64,000 bases of DNA from Hydrogenophilales bacterium 16-64-46 (GTDB lineage Bacteria; Pseudomonadota; Gammaproteobacteria; Burkholderiales; Thiobacillaceae): the NCBI GenBank assembly GCA_002281775.1, contig NCGY01000008.1, positions 152,343-216,342 of the forward strand, written 5' to 3'. Below are positions 53,845 to 63,037 of this stretch, in pieces. A program made the position numbers and the translations under genes. How positions within the stretch are numbered: the first letter of the stretch is position 1; every line of letters starts with the position of its first letter. The notes beneath the pieces are model-generated. The model was not told where the DNA came from. It was given only the letters and a program-made list of their open reading frames with translations, and made no database searches.

Positions 53845-54519
53845 ATGAACGCCTGCATCCGCCGTTATGTCCTGCCCGCCTGCGCCGCGCTGCTGCTCGC
53901 GGCCTGCGGCACCACGCCCTCGACCATCACGCAGGGGCCGAGCACCGCCCGGCCTGTTGCGCCCGCCGTGCAGACGACGAGCAACGGGGCGATCTATCAG
54001 GCCGCAGCCTACCGGCCACTGTTCGAGGATCGCCGTGCGCGCCAGGTCGGCGACATCCTCACCATCGCGATTAACGAAAAGACACAGGCCGGCAAGCAGG
54101 CCTCCTCGTCGGGTAGCAAGACCGGCTCGGCCGATGCCTCGATCAGCGCGTTGCTGGGGCTGTCTGCCACCACGCTCAACCGCGCCACGGTCACCGCAAG
54201 CTCGGACAATCAATTCGAAGACGAGTCCGCGCTGAACTCCAGCAACTCCTTCAGCGGCGACCTCACAGTGACCGTCGTCGAGGTACTGGCGAACGGCAAT
54301 CTGGTCGTTGCCGGCGAAAAGCAGATCGGCTTCGATAAGGGCATCGAATACGTCCGCCTGTCCGGCGTGGTGCAGCCCGACACCATCCTCGCCGGCAACA
54401 CCGTGCCGTCGGCCAAGGTCGCCGACGCCCGCATCGAATACCGCACCAGCGCCAAACTGGATACCGCCGAAGTGATGGGCTGGCTGGCGCGTTTCTTCCT
54501 CAGCGTGGCACCGCTCTGA
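53845..54519 (+). CDS. flgH: Flagellar L-ring lipoprotein FlgH
   Basis: A 224-residue outer-membrane lipoprotein. The lipobox LLAAC near residue 20 follows a signal peptide; the FlgH core contains YRPLFEDRRARQVGDILTI, NEKTQAGKQASSSGSKTG and DSNQF-like, then LSGVVQPDTILAGNTVPSAKVADARIEY in pieces. It forms the L ring. ATG 53845 comes five bases after the flgG stop; a GTG at 53836 is another possible start. ORF upstream of this is a shadow of flgG. Confidence 0.94.
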   Translation: MNACIRRYVLPACAALLLAACGTTPSTITQGPSTARPVAPAVQTTSNGAIYQAAAYRPLFEDRRARQVGDILTIAINEKTQAGKQASSSGSKTGSADASISALLGLSATTLNRATVTASSDNQFEDESALNSSNSFSGDLTVTVVEVLANGNLVVAGEKQIGFDKGIEYVRLSGVVQPDTILAGNTVPSAKVADARIEYRTSAKLDTAEVMGWLARFFLSVAPL

Positions 54520-54530
54520 AAGGCCGGATC

Positions 54531-55643
54531 ATGAACTTCGTCAAACTGCTGTTGATCGTCGCGCTGGCTGCGCCCCTGGCTACCCACGCCGAACGCGCCG
54601 CTGCCGAACGCATCAAGGACATCGCTTCGGTGCAGGGCGTGCGCGCCAACCAGCTCGCCGGCTACGGCCTGGTCGTGGGCCTGGACGGCACCGGCGACCA
54701 GACCACGCAGACGCCTTTCACCACCCAGAGCATCGCCAGCATGTTGACGCAGATGGGCATCAACCTGCCGCCCGGCGTGAACATGCAATTGAAGAACGTT
54801 GCTGCGGTGATGGTGACCGCCGACCTGCCGCCGTTTTCGCAGCCCGGTCAGACGCTCGACATCACCGTGTCGTCCATCGGCAACGCCAAGAGCCTGCGCG
54901 GCGGCACCCTGGTGATGACGCCGCTGAAAGGCGCCGACGGCCAGGTCTACGCCATGGCACAGGGCAGCCTGGTGGTGAGCGGGGCCGGGGCGTCGGCCAA
55001 CGGCAGCAAGGCGCAGATCAACCATCTGGCCGTAGGCCTGGTGCCGGCGGGGGCCACCGTGGAACGTAGTGTGGTCACCGCACTGGGCGAATCCGGCACG
55101 ATCAACTTGGAACTGCGGCAGAGTGATTTTTCCACCGCCGCGCGTCTGGTCGACGCTGTCAACGCCCGCTTCGGTGCCCACACCGCGCATGCGCTCAACG
55201 GCCGCGTGGTGCAGGTGAAAACACCGGCCGGGGCGAGCGAGCGCGTGGCCTTCCTCGGCGCGATCGAAAGCCTGGAAGTCAATCCCGCCGCCGGCATGGC
55301 CAAGGTCATCATCAACGCGCGCACAGGATCGGTGGTCATGAACCAGAAGGTCATGCTCGACCCCAGCGCAGTGTCGCACGGCAATCTTTCGGTGGTCATC
55401 AATACCGACCCGGTGATCAGCCAGCCCGCGCCCTTCGGCAGGGGGCAGACTGTGGTGACGGCGCAATCGCAGATCGAAATCCGCCAGCAGGCCGGCGAGG
55501 TGATGCTGTTGAAGGGCGGCGCGTCGCTCGCCGACGTGGTCAAGGCGCTCAATTCCATCGGCGCCACGCCGCAGGATCTACTCGCCATCCTGCAGGCGCT
55601 CAAGGCTTCCGGCGCGCTGCGGGCCGAACTCGAGGTGATTTGA
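54531..55643 (+). CDS. flgI: Flagellar P-ring protein FlgI
   Basis: A 370-residue periplasmic protein with signal peptide (MNFVKLLLIVALAAPLATHAE) and the FlgI blocks RIKDIASVQGVRANQLAGYG, LVVGLDGTGDQTTQTPFTTQ, NVAAVMVTADLPPF and the end ASLADVVKALNSIGATPQDL. It makes the P ring. A 295-bp repeat element begins right at the stop codon. Confidence 0.95.
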   Translation: MNFVKLLLIVALAAPLATHAERAAAERIKDIASVQGVRANQLAGYGLVVGLDGTGDQTTQTPFTTQSIASMLTQMGINLPPGVNMQLKNVAAVMVTADLPPFSQPGQTLDITVSSIGNAKSLRGGTLVMTPLKGADGQVYAMAQGSLVVSGAGASANGSKAQINHLAVGLVPAGATVERSVVTALGESGTINLELRQSDFSTAARLVDAVNARFGAHTAHALNGRVVQVKTPAGASERVAFLGAIESLEVNPAAGMAKVIINARTGSVVMNQKVMLDPSAVSHGNLSVVINTDPVISQPAPFGRGQTVVTAQSQIEIRQQAGEVMLLKGGASLADVVKALNSIGATPQDLLAILQALKASGALRAELEVI

Positions 55644-55936
55644 ACCTGAAAACCGCAGTTGACCGCTTTTGATATTCAATGAGATCCGCATGAATACAGG
55701 AATTTCTGCCTTCGACCGCATTCATCCTCAGGGTGAGCGCGCTACGCATCCGCTGGCGCGCCTGCTCGTGCGTCTGCCTTTCTCGCGCCTCCTTGCCTAC
55801 CCCGGTAGGCTGCGCCGTTGCTTCGCCCCACAAGGGGACTCCGATCCACTGCGGGCTAAAGCCCGTGTGGAATCGTATGCGGCAGCCACCCGATCAGACG
55901 CACCCTCGGACGCGTCCAACTGTGGTTTCCGGGTCC
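55642..55936. mobile_element. MITE-like element between flgI and flgJ
   Basis: The 295 bp between the flgI stop (55641-55643) and the flgJ start (55938) are bounded by 25-bp imperfect inverted ends that match at 19 of 25: the left end begins GAACCTGAAAACCGCAGTTG and the right end, inverted, begins GGACCCGGAAACCACAGTTG. The inside holds no transposase; the frame through it has no conserved sequence. flgI and flgJ normally adjoin, which suggests insertion. Target duplication is not clear. Confidence 0.6.
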
Positions 55937-55937
55937 A

Positions 55938-56876
55938 ATGACCATCGGCAACGACCTCGCCGCGCGCTTCGCCCTCGATGTGCAGGGCGTCGACAACCTC
56001 AAGCTCCAGGCCAAGCAGGCTTCGCCCGAGGCCCTGAAAAGTGCCGCCCAGCAGTTCGAGGCCGTGTTCATGAACATGCTGCTGAAAAGCATGCGCGAGA
56101 CGACCTCGCAGGACGGCATGTTCGACAGCGAACAGACCCGCATGTACACATCCATGCTCGACCAGCAACTGGCGCAGAACATGGCCAGCCGGGGCGTGGG
56201 GCTGGCTGACGTGATGGTGCGCCAGCTCAGCCTCGCGCAGACCGCGGCCGCCCAGACCATGGCGGGCGAAACCGGCGGACTGCCGCTCAATCCGGAACAG
56301 GCGCTGCCGCTGGACGGGGCGCGTGCCATGCCGCTCAATGGCCCTGCCAGCCCCGTGTCGTATCCGCTGGCCCCGGGCGCAGCGACACCCGGTGCTCCGG
56401 CATCGGGTGACGTCCCCGCACACGTCAGCGATTTCACCCAGCGCATGTTGCCGCACGCCCGGTCTGCCAGCGCGGCCACCGGCATTCCCGCCCGGTTCAT
56501 GGTCGGCCAGGCCGCACTCGAAACTGGCTGGGGCCGCCAGGCCATCCGCGGGGCCGACGGGGCCGACAGCCACAATCTCTTCGGCATCAAGGCCGGCGGC
56601 GGCTGGAAAGGCCGTACCGTCGATATCGTCACCACCGAATACGTCGGCGGCAAGCCGGTCAAGCAGGTCGACACCTTCCGAGCCTACGATTCCTACGCCG
56701 ACGCCTTCAGGGACTACGCCAGCCTGCTGCGCGGCAACGCCCGCTACCAGAACGTGATCGCCCAGGGCGGTGACGCCGCCGGTTTCGCCCAGGGCCTGCA
56801 GCAGGCCGGCTATGCCACTGACCCCGCCTATGCCCGTAAGCTCGCCGGGGTGATCCAGCTGGTTGAAAAGGCCTGA
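55938..56876 (+). CDS. flgJ: Flagellar rod assembly protein / muramidase FlgJ
   Basis: A 312-residue two-domain protein. The N-terminal rod-capping domain has LKSAAQQFEAVFMNMLLKSMRE and DSEQTRMYTSMLDQQLAQNM. A Pro/Ala linker (about 105-155) leads to a C-terminal glucosaminidase-like domain: HARSASAATGIPARFMVGQAALETGWGR, given in parts with catalytic Glu in ALETGWG, then NLFGIKAGGGWKG. It opens peptidoglycan for the rod. The ATG lies two bases beyond the repeat element, so its ribosome site comes from the element's end (no good SD seen: GGTCCA). Confidence 0.94.
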   Translation: MTIGNDLAARFALDVQGVDNLKLQAKQASPEALKSAAQQFEAVFMNMLLKSMRETTSQDGMFDSEQTRMYTSMLDQQLAQNMASRGVGLADVMVRQLSLAQTAAAQTMAGETGGLPLNPEQALPLDGARAMPLNGPASPVSYPLAPGAATPGAPASGDVPAHVSDFTQRMLPHARSASAATGIPARFMVGQAALETGWGRQAIRGADGADSHNLFGIKAGGGWKGRTVDIVTTEYVGGKPVKQVDTFRAYDSYADAFRDYASLLRGNARYQNVIAQGGDAAGFAQGLQQAGYATDPAYARKLAGVIQLVEKA

Positions 56877-56965
56877 TGAAGCCAGCCGTTCAAGAAATGG
56901 CCAATGCCGCCGATTCAACCCCTGAACCGGCGGATTGCCCGCCTCCTACCCGACCCTGATCCCTC

Positions 56966-58600
56966 ATGGCTACCAACATTCTCAGCATCGGCCAAAGCGC
57001 CCTCACTGCCGCGCAGGTGGGGATCAACACGACCGGCCACAACATCGCCAACGCCTCCACACCGGGCTACAGCCGCCAGGTGGTGGTGCAGGGCGCGGCG
57101 CTGGCGCAGAACTTCGGCTTTGGCTATCTGGGGCAGGGCACCGAGATCACGGCGGTACAACGCGTCTACAACGAGCATCTGGTTTCACAGGCGCAGAGCG
57201 CCCAGTCGACACTCAGCGGCATCGACAGCTATTACGCCCAGGTGAAGCAGATCAACGACCTGCTGGCGGATCCGACTGCCGGCCTATCAGCCTCGATCCA
57301 GGGTTTCTTCGACAGCGTGCAGGAACTGACCACCGCGCCGTCCTCGGTGTCGGCACGGCAATCCGTCCTTTCTACCGCGGAATCGCTGGTGTCGACCCTC
57401 CAGGGTCTGGACAGCCGCCTGCAGGAAATCGGACAGGACGTCAATCGCCAGATCGTAGCGAGCGTCGAGGCGATCAACGCCTACGCCGAGGAGATCGCTG
57501 TTCTCAACGACGCCATCGCCAAGGCGCAGAGCGCCACCGGCAACGCCCCCAACGACCTGCTCGACCAGCGCGATCTGCTCGTGTCCGAACTCAGCAAGGA
57601 AATCAACGTCACTGTGGTGGAGCAGGGCAACGGTGATTACAACATCTTCATCGGCAACGGCCAGCCGCTCGTCGTCGGCAGCGTAACGTCCTCGCTCGTG
57701 GCGGTGGGCTCGGCCACCGATCCGGAAAAAATCGAAGTCGGCTACCTCGCCGCCGATGGCAGTACCGTCGTGGTCGGCGAATCGAGCTTTTCCGGCGGCA
57801 CTCTGGGCGGCCTGATCGAATTCCGCGCCGATTCGCTTGTCTCCACGCAGAACGCGCTCGGGCGCATCGCGATCGGCCTCGCCACCACCTTCAACGAGCA
57901 GCATGTTGCAGGCTACGACCTCAACGGCGTGGCGGGCGGCGCGTTCTTCAGCGTCGGCACCCCCGTGGTCGGTGCCAGTTCGCTCAACACCGGCAGCGCG
58001 AGCGTCGGCGCCGCCATCGTCGACGTCGGTGCCCTGACTACCAGCGATTATCAGCTCAGCTACGACGGCAGCAGCTATACCCTGACGCGCCTGTCGGACG
58101 GCACGACCACCTCCTTCGCCAGCCTGCCACAGACGGTCGACGGAGTGGAAATCAGCCTCTCCGGCACACCGGCTGCGGGTGACAATTTCCTGATCCAGCC
58201 GACCGCGAACGGTGCGTCGGCCTTTGCCGTGCTGCTTGCCGACCCGGCCGAAATCGCCGCCGCAAGCGCCCCCGGTGCCAGCGGTGACAACACCAATGCA
58301 CTCGCGCTCGCTGCCCTGCAAACCGAAAAGCTGCTCGGCAATGGCACCTCGAGCTACCTGGATGCATTCGGGCAGCTGGTCAGCGAGGTGGGCAACAAGA
58401 CCCGGGAACTGGAAATCAGCCGTGCCACGGCTGCCAGCATTCTGGAGCAGGCGACCATCGCCGTGCAGTCCGAATCCGGCGTCAACCTGGACGAGGAAGC
58501 CACCAATCTGCTGCGCTACCAGCAGGCGTATCAGGCAGCCGCCAAGATGATGCAGATCGCCAAGGAAATGTTCGATCTGCTGGTGTCACTGGGTCGATAG
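56966..58600 (+). CDS. flgK: Flagellar hook-filament junction protein FlgK
   Basis: A 544-residue junction protein (HAP1). N-terminal MATNILSIGQSALTAAQVGIN, HNIANASTPGYSRQVVVQ; C-terminal GVNLDEEATNLLRYQQAYQAAAK, the coiled-coil ends that polymerise. The middle part is rich in Ser, Gly and Thr. It is a client of FlgN encoded at 47762-48238. Confidence 0.95.
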   Translation: MATNILSIGQSALTAAQVGINTTGHNIANASTPGYSRQVVVQGAALAQNFGFGYLGQGTEITAVQRVYNEHLVSQAQSAQSTLSGIDSYYAQVKQINDLLADPTAGLSASIQGFFDSVQELTTAPSSVSARQSVLSTAESLVSTLQGLDSRLQEIGQDVNRQIVASVEAINAYAEEIAVLNDAIAKAQSATGNAPNDLLDQRDLLVSELSKEINVTVVEQGNGDYNIFIGNGQPLVVGSVTSSLVAVGSATDPEKIEVGYLAADGSTVVVGESSFSGGTLGGLIEFRADSLVSTQNALGRIAIGLATTFNEQHVAGYDLNGVAGGAFFSVGTPVVGASSLNTGSASVGAAIVDVGALTTSDYQLSYDGSSYTLTRLSDGTTTSFASLPQTVDGVEISLSGTPAAGDNFLIQPTANGASAFAVLLADPAEIAAASAPGASGDNTNALALAALQTEKLLGNGTSSYLDAFGQLVSEVGNKTRELEISRATAASILEQATIAVQSESGVNLDEEATNLLRYQQAYQAAAKMMQIAKEMFDLLVSLGR

Positions 58601-58611
58601 GAGACCGCAAC

Positions 58612-59526
58612 ATGCGTATCAGCACTCTGCAGTTTTACGACAGCAGCACAGCCCGTATCAGCGAGCTCCAGTCTGCGCTGGCCAAAACCCAGCTGCACAT
58701 CGCCACCGGGAAAAAGCTCCTCACGCCGTCCGACGACCCGGTCGCCGCTGCCCAGGCCATCGCCATCTCGCAGGCGCAGTCGCTCAATGCCCAGTACGCC
58801 GATAACCGGACCCAGGTGCGAAATTCGGCGACCCTGGTGGAAGGGACGCTCGGCAGCGTCACCGACGTGCTGCAAAGCATTCGCGATGCGTTGGTGTCGG
58901 CGGACAACCCGACCTTCGATGATGCCCAGCGCAGCATCATCGCCACCGAACTGACCAGCCGTTTCTCGGAAATCCTCGGGCTCGCCAATACCCAGGATGC
59001 ACACGGCAATTATCTGTTCTCCGGCTTCCAGCTTTCCACGGCCCCGTTTGTCGAAACGGCCACGGGCGCGAGCTATCAGGGAGACAGCGGGCAACTCTTC
59101 GTGCAGGTCGACAGCAATCGCCAGCTGGCCCTGAGTAATCCCGGCGACAGTGTGTTCCAGGGCGGTGGACAGGATGTGTTCCAGACGATCAGGGACATGA
59201 TCACGCTGCTGCAGACACCGGTTGTCACCCAGGCCGATCAGGATGCGCTGACGGCCGGTCTGCTAAGCGGCATCGGCGAGATCGACCTGGCGCTGGACAG
59301 CGTCCTGACGGTGCGCGCGTCGCTCGGCAACCGCCTGCAGGAACTCGATACCCTGGACAGCGCCGGCGCTGACCGTGATGTCCAGTACAGCGCGATCCTG
59401 TCCGGGATCCAGGATCTGGATTACACCCAGGCGATCACCCAGCTTTCACTGCAGGAGGTCACGCTCGAGGCCGCGCAGCAAACCTTCGTCAAGACGGCTT
59501 CCCTGTCGCTCTTCAATTTCCTCTGA
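58612..59526 (+). CDS. flgL: Flagellar hook-filament junction protein FlgL
   Basis: A 304-residue HAP3 protein. MRISTLQFYDSSTARISELQS, then KTQLHIATGKKLLTPSDDPVA and the C-terminus LSLQEVTLEAAQQTFVKTASLSLFNFL in two parts (LQEVTLEAAQQTFVKTA; SLFNFL) fit flagellin-type ends. It follows flgK by 11 bp with TAGGAGA upstream. Confidence 0.95.
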   Translation: MRISTLQFYDSSTARISELQSALAKTQLHIATGKKLLTPSDDPVAAAQAIAISQAQSLNAQYADNRTQVRNSATLVEGTLGSVTDVLQSIRDALVSADNPTFDDAQRSIIATELTSRFSEILGLANTQDAHGNYLFSGFQLSTAPFVETATGASYQGDSGQLFVQVDSNRQLALSNPGDSVFQGGGQDVFQTIRDMITLLQTPVVTQADQDALTAGLLSGIGEIDLALDSVLTVRASLGNRLQELDTLDSAGADRDVQYSAILSGIQDLDYTQAITQLSLQEVTLEAAQQTFVKTASLSLFNFL

Positions 59527-59530
59527 GCCC

Positions 59531-59962
59531 ATGGAAACCTGCGCTTCTCCCGTGAACGGACAGAACGTGCCGGGGGGCTCGCATCTCGAAGAGGTCGAGC
59601 GCGATCTCGCGCAGATGAACGCGCTGCTCGAAGCCGCCATCGAAAAGCTGCTGGTCAGCTTCATGGCCATCCATCGCGGCGTCGCCAGCCAGGAAGCCAT
59701 GCTGCGCGACTCAGCGGTCGAACATCCCGAGTTCTCCGCCTGTACGGCACGCATGGAAAGCCTGCGCGTCGACATCGCGCGCCACGTCAGTCAGGCCGTG
59801 TCCGGCCTCCAGTTCCAGGACATGACCAGCCAGCTGATCCGCCGCATGGCCACCCACCTGTCCACCCTGCGCGAGGAGATCGGCGGGGCAGAGCCCTGTA
59901 AGCCGCAGCCGCGCGCGGTCAGCCAGCACCACATGGAGTGCGGCGACATCGAACTGTTCTAA
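59531..59962 (+). CDS. Short protein with CheZ-like catalytic motif
   Basis: A 143-residue helical protein from the ATG at 59531, four bases after flgL. Residues about 97-112 read SGLQFQDMTSQLIRRM. The Asp and the Gln four residues later sit as in the CheZ active site (QDLTGQ), where they dephosphorylate CheY-P. The rest is a long helical pair (LEEVERDLAQMNALLEAAIEK; DIARHVSQAV) and a tail ending ECGDIELF. It lacks the N-terminal and C-terminal parts of classical CheZ. Directly before cheY, so a CheY-P phosphatase or an adaptor is plausible. The same FQD-x-T-x-Q motif is found in other chemotaxis proteins, so the role is not proved. Confidence 0.65.
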   Translation: METCASPVNGQNVPGGSHLEEVERDLAQMNALLEAAIEKLLVSFMAIHRGVASQEAMLRDSAVEHPEFSACTARMESLRVDIARHVSQAVSGLQFQDMTSQLIRRMATHLSTLREEIGGAEPCKPQPRAVSQHHMECGDIELF

Positions 59963-59981
59963 CCCTGCTCGAAAGCGAATC

Positions 59982-60353
59982 ATGACCGAAGGCAAAACCA
60001 TACTCACTGTCGACGACTCCGGCTCGCTCCGGCAGATGGTCACGTTTGTTCTCAAGGACGCCGGCTACGACGTGGTCGAAGCCGTCGACGGCCAGGATGG
60101 TCTGGAAAAAGCAAAGACCCGCCATATCGATCTCGTGCTCACCGACCAGAACATGCCGGGCATGGACGGATTGGGCCTGATCCGGGCGCTTCGCACCATG
60201 AAGAAATACCAATCCGTGCCGATATTGATGTTAACCACCGAGACTGGGGACGATATCAAGGCTCAGGGCCGTGCGGCCGGCGCAACCGGATGGATCGTGA
60301 AACCCTTCGATCCGGCGCGGCTGACCGAGGTGGTGAGAAAACTGATTGGTTGA
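59982..60353 (+). CDS. cheY: Chemotaxis response regulator CheY
   Basis: A 123-residue single receiver domain. Acidic pair in ILTVDDSGSLRQ, phospho-Asp in LVLTDQNMPGMDGL (about residue 53), Thr in LMLTTETGDD and Lys in WIVKPFDPARL. It has the CheY fold and no output domain; phosphorylated form would bind the flagellar switch. Between the CheZ-like gene and cheA. Confidence 0.92.
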   Translation: MTEGKTILTVDDSGSLRQMVTFVLKDAGYDVVEAVDGQDGLEKAKTRHIDLVLTDQNMPGMDGLGLIRALRTMKKYQSVPILMLTTETGDDIKAQGRAAGATGWIVKPFDPARLTEVVRKLIG

Positions 60354-60409
60354 AGCTGGCGCTTGAGCCACGCCACACCCCGACAACGACGCACACGCGG
60401 AGCAAGAAA

Positions 60410-62485
60410 ATGACGATAGACATGAGCCAGTTCTACCAGGTGTTCTTCGACGAGGCAGACGAACTGCTCGCCGAAATGGAAAAGCTGCTGCTCAACATCG
60501 ACCTGGCCGCGCCGGATGATGAAGACCTCAACGCCATCTTCCGCGCCGCACATTCGATCAAGGGGGGCGCGGCCACCTTCGGTTTCACCGACATCACCGA
60601 AGTCACCCACGTGCTCGAATCCCTGCTCGACCGCATCCGCAAACACGAAATGACGCTGACCGCCGAGCACGTCGATGCCTTCCTGTCTTCCAAGGACGTG
60701 CTCGACATGCTGATGAGCGGCCACCGCCACGGCTCGGCAGTCGACGAGGCGGCCGTGCAGACCCTGCGTGCGCGCCTGCACGAACTTTCCGAAGGCAAGG
60801 CCGCCCCGACTCCCGCAGCGGCTGCGCCTGCCGCACCTGCTCCGGTAGCCGGCACCCCGCCTGCGGCTGACGCAGCCGGCAATTTCCATCTGCGCATCGA
60901 ACTGCCCGACGTCTCCGCCAAGGATGCGGACGCCCTGGCCGGCGAACTCGGCCTGATGGGCACGCTGACGCGCGATGTTCTGCCTGATGGCCGTGCGGTG
61001 TTCACCCTGGTCACGACCGAAACGGCCGATACCATCGTTGCCATCTGTGCCTTCGTGCTCGACCCCGATGCGCTGCGCATCACCGACGCATGTGCCGCCG
61101 CCCCGGCTGCGGCGGCCGCTGCCCCCGCCGCCGACTTTGGCCTGTATGACACCGCCGCGCCGGCCGCAGCCAGCGCACCCCAAACGCCCGCCGCGACGCC
61201 GGCTGCGCAGGCCGTGGCCGTGCCGGCCGCACCGGCAGCCCAGCCCGCCGCAGAAACCAAGAATTTTGGCCGCCGTGCCACCGACAAGGAAGCCGGCGAA
61301 TCGTCGTCGATCCGCGTCAGCGTGGAAAAGGTCGACCAGCTCATCAACCTGGTCGGCGAACTGGTGATCACCCAGGCCATGATCGACCAGCGCATTGCCG
61401 CGCTCGATCCGATCCACCACGAGCGCCTGCTCAACAGCGCCAACCAGCTCTCGCGCAACACGCGCGACCTGCAGGAAGCCGTGATGTCGATCCGCATGAT
61501 GCCGATGGACTACGTGTTCTCACGCTTCCCGCGCATGGTGCGCGACCTGGCCGGCAAGCTCGGCAAGAAGGTCGAATTCGTCACCAAGGGGGCCGCCACC
61601 GAGCTCGACAAGGGCCTCATCGAACGCATCGTCGACCCGCTCACCCACCTGGTGCGCAACAGCGTCGACCACGGTGTGGAAATGCCGGAAAAACGCCGCG
61701 CCGCCGGTAAGAACGAGGCCGGCAAGCTGACCCTCTCCGCTGCGCACCAGGGCGGCAACATCGTCATCGAAGTGTCCGACGACGGCGGTGGCCTCAACCG
61801 CGAACGCATCCTCGACAAAGCGAAGCAGAATGGCCTGCCGGTGTCCGACACCATGCCCGACAGCGAAGTCTGGCAGCTCATCTTTGCGCCCGGCTTCTCC
61901 ACCGCCGAAGTCGTCACCGACGTCTCGGGGCGCGGCGTCGGCATGGACGTGGTCAAGCGCAACATCGCCGCCATGGGCGGGGTGGTCGACATCCGTTCCG
62001 TGCCCGGATCGGGCACAACCATCTCGATTTCCCTGCCGCTCACGCTCGCCATCCTCGACGGCATGCTCATCAAGGTGGGCGACGAAATCTACATCCTGCC
62101 GCTGGGCTACGTCATCGAATCGCTGCAACCGGCGCCGGTCGACGTGAAGGAGATTGCCGGCCAGGGCAAGGTGGTGAAGGTGCGCGAGGAATACCTGCCG
62201 CTCATTCCGCTGTACCAGATCTTCGCCATCGAACCCAAGAGCGAAGAGCCGTCCGAAGGCATCCTCGTCATCCTCGAATCCGAAGGCAAGAAGGCGGCCC
62301 TGCTGGTCGACGGCCTGGTCGGCCAGCAGCAGGTCGTGGTGAAGAACCTCGAATCCAACTTCCGCAAGGTGGCCGGCATCTCCGGGGCCACCATCCTCGG
62401 CGACGGCGGTGTGTCGCTGATCCTCGACGTTGCCGCGCTCTTGCGTTCAAGCCGTCAGCTCAACGCCGACAGCCTGTGCTTCTGA
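60410..62485 (+). CDS. cheA: Chemotaxis histidine kinase CheA
   Basis: A 691-residue kinase from the ATG at 60410 ([20 protein letters not shown]). P1 HPt domain with the phospho-His in [15 protein letters not shown] (about residue 50). Ala/Pro-rich linkers (about 130-155 and 230-285) flank a P2-like domain. P3 dimerisation ([20 protein letters not shown]), P4 ATPase with N box [15 protein letters not shown] and G boxes [13 protein letters not shown] and [10 protein letters not shown]5 CheW-like ([13 protein letters not shown] to [11 protein letters not shown]). Coupled to receptors through CheW. The start chosen agrees with the family; the frame is open upstream for 40 codons. Confidence 0.95.
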   Translation: MTIDMSQFYQVFFDEADELLAEMEKLLLNIDLAAPDDEDLNAIFRAAHSIKGGAATFGFTDITEVTHVLESLLDRIRKHEMTLTAEHVDAFLSSKDVLDMLMSGHRHGSAVDEAAVQTLRARLHELSEGKAAPTPAAAAPAAPAPVAGTPPAADAAGNFHLRIELPDVSAKDADALAGELGLMGTLTRDVLPDGRAVFTLVTTETADTIVAICAFVLDPDALRITDACAAAPAAAAAAPAADFGLYDTAAPAAASAPQTPAATPAAQAVAVPAAPAAQPAAETKNFGRRATDKEAGESSSIRVSVEKVDQLINLVGELVITQAMIDQRIAALDPIHHERLLNSANQLSRNTRDLQEAVMSIRMMPMDYVFSRFPRMVRDLAGKLGKKVEFVTKGAATELDKGLIERIVDPLTHLVRNSVDHGVEMPEKRRAAGKNEAGKLTLSAAHQGGNIVIEVSDDGGGLNRERILDKAKQNGLPVSDTMPDSEVWQLIFAPGFSTAEVVTDVSGRGVGMDVVKRNIAAMGGVVDIRSVPGSGTTISISLPLTLAILDGMLIKVGDEIYILPLGYVIESLQPAPVDVKEIAGQGKVVKVREEYLPLIPLYQIFAIEPKSEEPSEGILVILESEGKKAALLVDGLVGQQQVVVKNLESNFRKVAGISGATILGDGGVSLILDVAALLRSSRQLNADSLCF

Positions 62486-62507
62486 CTTTCAACAAGGAAT
62501 CCGCTCC

Positions 62508-63011
62508 ATGCTGACCCTCACCGACAAATCCCGCAGCAACGATATGCTGGACGCCGAAGAAGGCACCGAATACCTGGCCTTCACGCTGGGCCGCGAGGAA
62601 TACGGCATCGACATCCTGCGTGTGCAGGAAATCCGGGGGTACGAGCCCGTCACCCGCATCGCCAATGCCCCGGCCTTCATCAAGGGCGTGGTCAACCTGC
62701 GTGGGACCATCGTCCCGGTGGTCGACATGCGCATCAAACTGAGCCTGGGCGAAGCCACTTACGACCAGTTCACCGTCGTCATCATCCTCAACATCGCCGG
62801 CCGCATTGTCGGCATGGTGGTGGACAGCGTCTCCGACGTGACGACCCTCAAACCCCACCAGCTGCGACCTGCCCCTGAAGTTGGTTCGGCGTTCGACAAC
62901 GAATACCTGATTGGTCTGGGCGACCTGGGTAATCGCATGTTGATTCTGGTGGATATCGACAAATTGATGAGCAGCGCCGATATGGGGCTGGTCGAGAAGC
63001 TCGCGGCCTGA
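62508..63011 (+). CDS. cheW: Chemotaxis coupling protein CheW
   Basis: A 167-residue coupling protein from the ATG at 62508. The CheW fold reads [55 protein letters not shown] and [20 protein letters not shown]. It links CheA to chemoreceptors. AAGGAAT is upstream. Next gene is a chemoreceptor. Confidence 0.96.
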   Translation: MLTLTDKSRSNDMLDAEEGTEYLAFTLGREEYGIDILRVQEIRGYEPVTRIANAPAFIKGVVNLRGTIVPVVDMRIKLSLGEATYDQFTVVIILNIAGRIVGMVVDSVSDVTTLKPHQLRPAPEVGSAFDNEYLIGLGDLGNRMLILVDIDKLMSSADMGLVEKLAA

Positions 63012-63037
63012 CGGCCCACACCTAACCGGAGAGAGAC

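Noticed and set aside
55669..55941. 90-residue frame inside the element between flgI and flgJ
   Set aside because: No ribosome site, no conserved sequence, and it lies wholly in a repeat-like insert; not called as a gene.
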